Assembly (NCBI GenBank): GCA_039105265.1
Contig: JAPFFF010000029.1
Span: 1,488,001 to 1,552,000 of the forward strand
Direction: 5' to 3'
DNA: 64,000 nt
From: Tritrichomonas musculus
Taxonomy: Eukaryota > Parabasalia > Tritrichomonadida > Tritrichomonadidae
This document shows positions 62,954-64,000 of the stretch, one piece after another (position 1 is the first letter of the stretch; every line of letters starts with the position of its first letter). The position numbers were made by a program, and so were the translations under genes. A model generated the notes under the pieces. That model saw only the letters and a list, made by a program, of their open reading frames with translations. It did no database searches and had not been told where the DNA came from.

Positions 62954-63544
62954 ATGATCAACCAGAAAAATGGTGTTTATAAACTCTTAGTTTTAGGAGA
63001 TAGCAAAGTTGGGAAAAGCTGTCTTATTTTACGATATACAGAAGATCAATTTCCTGAAGATTTTTTAACAACAATAGGCGTTGACTTCAAGGTTAAAAAT
63101 ATTAATATTGAAAATCAAGATTATAAGCTACAAATATGGGATACCGCTGGTCAGGAGCAATTTCGTTCAATTACTAAGTCTTTTTATCGCAATTCTCACG
63201 GAGTTCTCGTCGTTTTTGATCTTTCTGACAGAGAATCATTTGAATCCGTGCCTACTTGGATAAATTCTGTGTTACAATCTTGCGAAAGCCCAATAAATAT
63301 TATTCTTGTTGGAAATAAATGCGATTTAGATCATGTTGTTTCAAAAAAAGAAGCCGAAGATCTAGCTTCTAGTTTTAATATAAAATATATTGAAACATCA
63401 GCAAAAAATAATTTAAATGTTGATGAAGCCTTTTCTTGTCTTGCAAAAGACGTAATCAAAAATCAAACTCCTAAAGTAACTCAAGAAGATATCATAATAC
63501 AGCCTATAGAAATTGATGAAAAGAAAAAAAATAACTGCTGTTAA
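62954..63544 (+). CDS. Rab-family small GTPase (196 aa)
   Basis: This vesicle-trafficking GTPase has P-loop GDSKVGKS, switch I TTIGVDFK, switch II WDTAGQE, NKCD and ETSAK all intact. It ends NNCC, a double-Cys prenylation site. FRSITKSFYRNSHG and the VDF motif resemble the Rab1/8/10/13/35 group by eye. It differs strongly from the Rab at 49977-50588, so the two are not a recent duplicate. Placement in a subfamily needs a tree. Confidence 0.9.
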   Translation: MINQKNGVYKLLVLGDSKVGKSCLILRYTEDQFPEDFLTTIGVDFKVKNINIENQDYKLQIWDTAGQEQFRSITKSFYRNSHGVLVVFDLSDRESFESVPTWINSVLQSCESPINIILVGNKCDLDHVVSKKEAEDLASSFNIKYIETSAKNNLNVDEAFSCLAKDVIKNQTPKVTQEDIIIQPIEIDEKKKNNCC

Positions 63545-63816
63545 TATCTCACTCAGGAAATCAATAGCTTTTTATGTTAAAAAAAACTTTGTAACTTTCG
63601 TTAGGCTTCATAATTTATTAATATATTCTATCATCTAATAAATATTTTTTTTTTTTTTTTTTTTTATTTTAATTGATCATAAGTATTAATATTAATTGTA
63701 CTTTAAAAATTATAAAGAATGTACCAAAATAAATAAACAATTTAGCTATGAGTAAGATAAAATAGATTTTAATCCTTTTATTTATGAAACATAAACTTGT
63801 AATAAATTGATTTCTT

Positions 63817-64000
63817 TTAGAAGAAATTTGGTGCTTTTACTACTTGCTGCATTTGCTCTATAATTTCTTTTTTATCTGTTTTAGCTTTTGTTGTAATGTT
63901 CATTCCATCTTTAATTGGCGTTGAACATGCAAGTTTTGGCTCACCATCAACAAAAACCTTGCATGTGTTACATGTTCCAACACAAACAGGCATTTGATTT
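63817..64000 (-). CDS. [2Fe-2S] protein, NuoG/Fe-hydrogenase N-terminal type, C-terminal part only
   Basis: The frame enters from beyond base 64000 and ends at TAA 63817-63819; about 60 residues are visible. Cys-rich CVGTCNTCKVFVDG and LACSTPIKDGMNITT match the 2Fe-2S binding pattern of NuoG-like and [FeFe]-hydrogenase N-terminal domains (C-x3-C-x2-C ... C). The protein ends soon after (VKAPNFF), so it is probably a small single-domain ferredoxin-like protein rather than a full NuoG. In parabasalids such proteins usually work in hydrogenosomes; an N-terminal targeting peptide would be outside the window. A 21-base T run (63645-63665) lies in the 272-bp gap to the Rab gene. Confidence 0.7.
   Translation of the reverse strand, partial: NQMPVCVGTCNTCKVFVDGEPKLACSTPIKDGMNITTKAKTDKKEIIEQMQQVVKAPNFF

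Overview
This window looks like a nuclear genome segment of a parabasalid protist, most likely Tritrichomonas or a close relative. The intergenic DNA is extremely A+T-rich. Genes are intronless, long and start shortly after Inr-like TCAYW motifs. The gene set is typical of trichomonads: TKL-type kinases, R2R3-like Myb, Rab GTPases, a TTLL ligase, a CH-domain coiled-coil giant, and a hydrogenosome-type 2Fe-2S protein. Maverick/Polinton and Mutator-like elements are abundant. The genus assignment is inference.

1-18.3 kb is Maverick (Polinton) DNA holding two different B-family DNA polymerases and two pairs of homologous accessory genes. Two divergent elements therefore lie end to end or nested. 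Element A (1-about 11.24 kb, left end outside the window) has a frameshifted structural gene, a KilA-N protein, a PolB with an internal HNH nuclease, small ORFs, a stand-alone HNH nuclease, a 43-aa membrane peptide and an A32/FtsK-like packaging ATPase. Element B (about 11.42-18.3 kb) has a retroviral-type integrase and a second PolB, but no ATPase or full structural gene, so it appears truncated.

18.3-21.8 kb is non-coding and contains a 956-bp inverted-repeat element with a 9-bp target duplication. At 21.8-33.1 kb two kinase genes stand head to head, 195 bp apart. The leftward one encodes vWA-like, ubiquitin-conjugating (E2), pseudokinase and TKL kinase domains in one chain. The rightward one is a TKL kinase with an approximately 1,800-residue charged, repetitive tail. 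At 34.5 kb there is a two-repeat Myb protein.

At 35-50 kb a sugar-transporter-like MFS gene and an unrecognised Cys-containing gene sit in a graveyard of mobile DNA. Six short inverted-repeat elements there are flanked by perfect 9-bp target duplications (seven in the window including the one at 18.8 kb). There is also a decayed MULE transposase that could represent their source family, a decayed DDE_1/pogo-type transposase, a decayed transporter copy, a tRNA-like gene and several long homopolymers.

At 50-64 kb host genes resume: a Rab GTPase, a small trichomonad-type protein, a TTLL ligase, a 2,180-aa two-CH-domain coiled-coil protein with a very recent 315-bp internal duplication, a second Rab, and the C-terminal end of a 2Fe-2S protein cut by the window edge.
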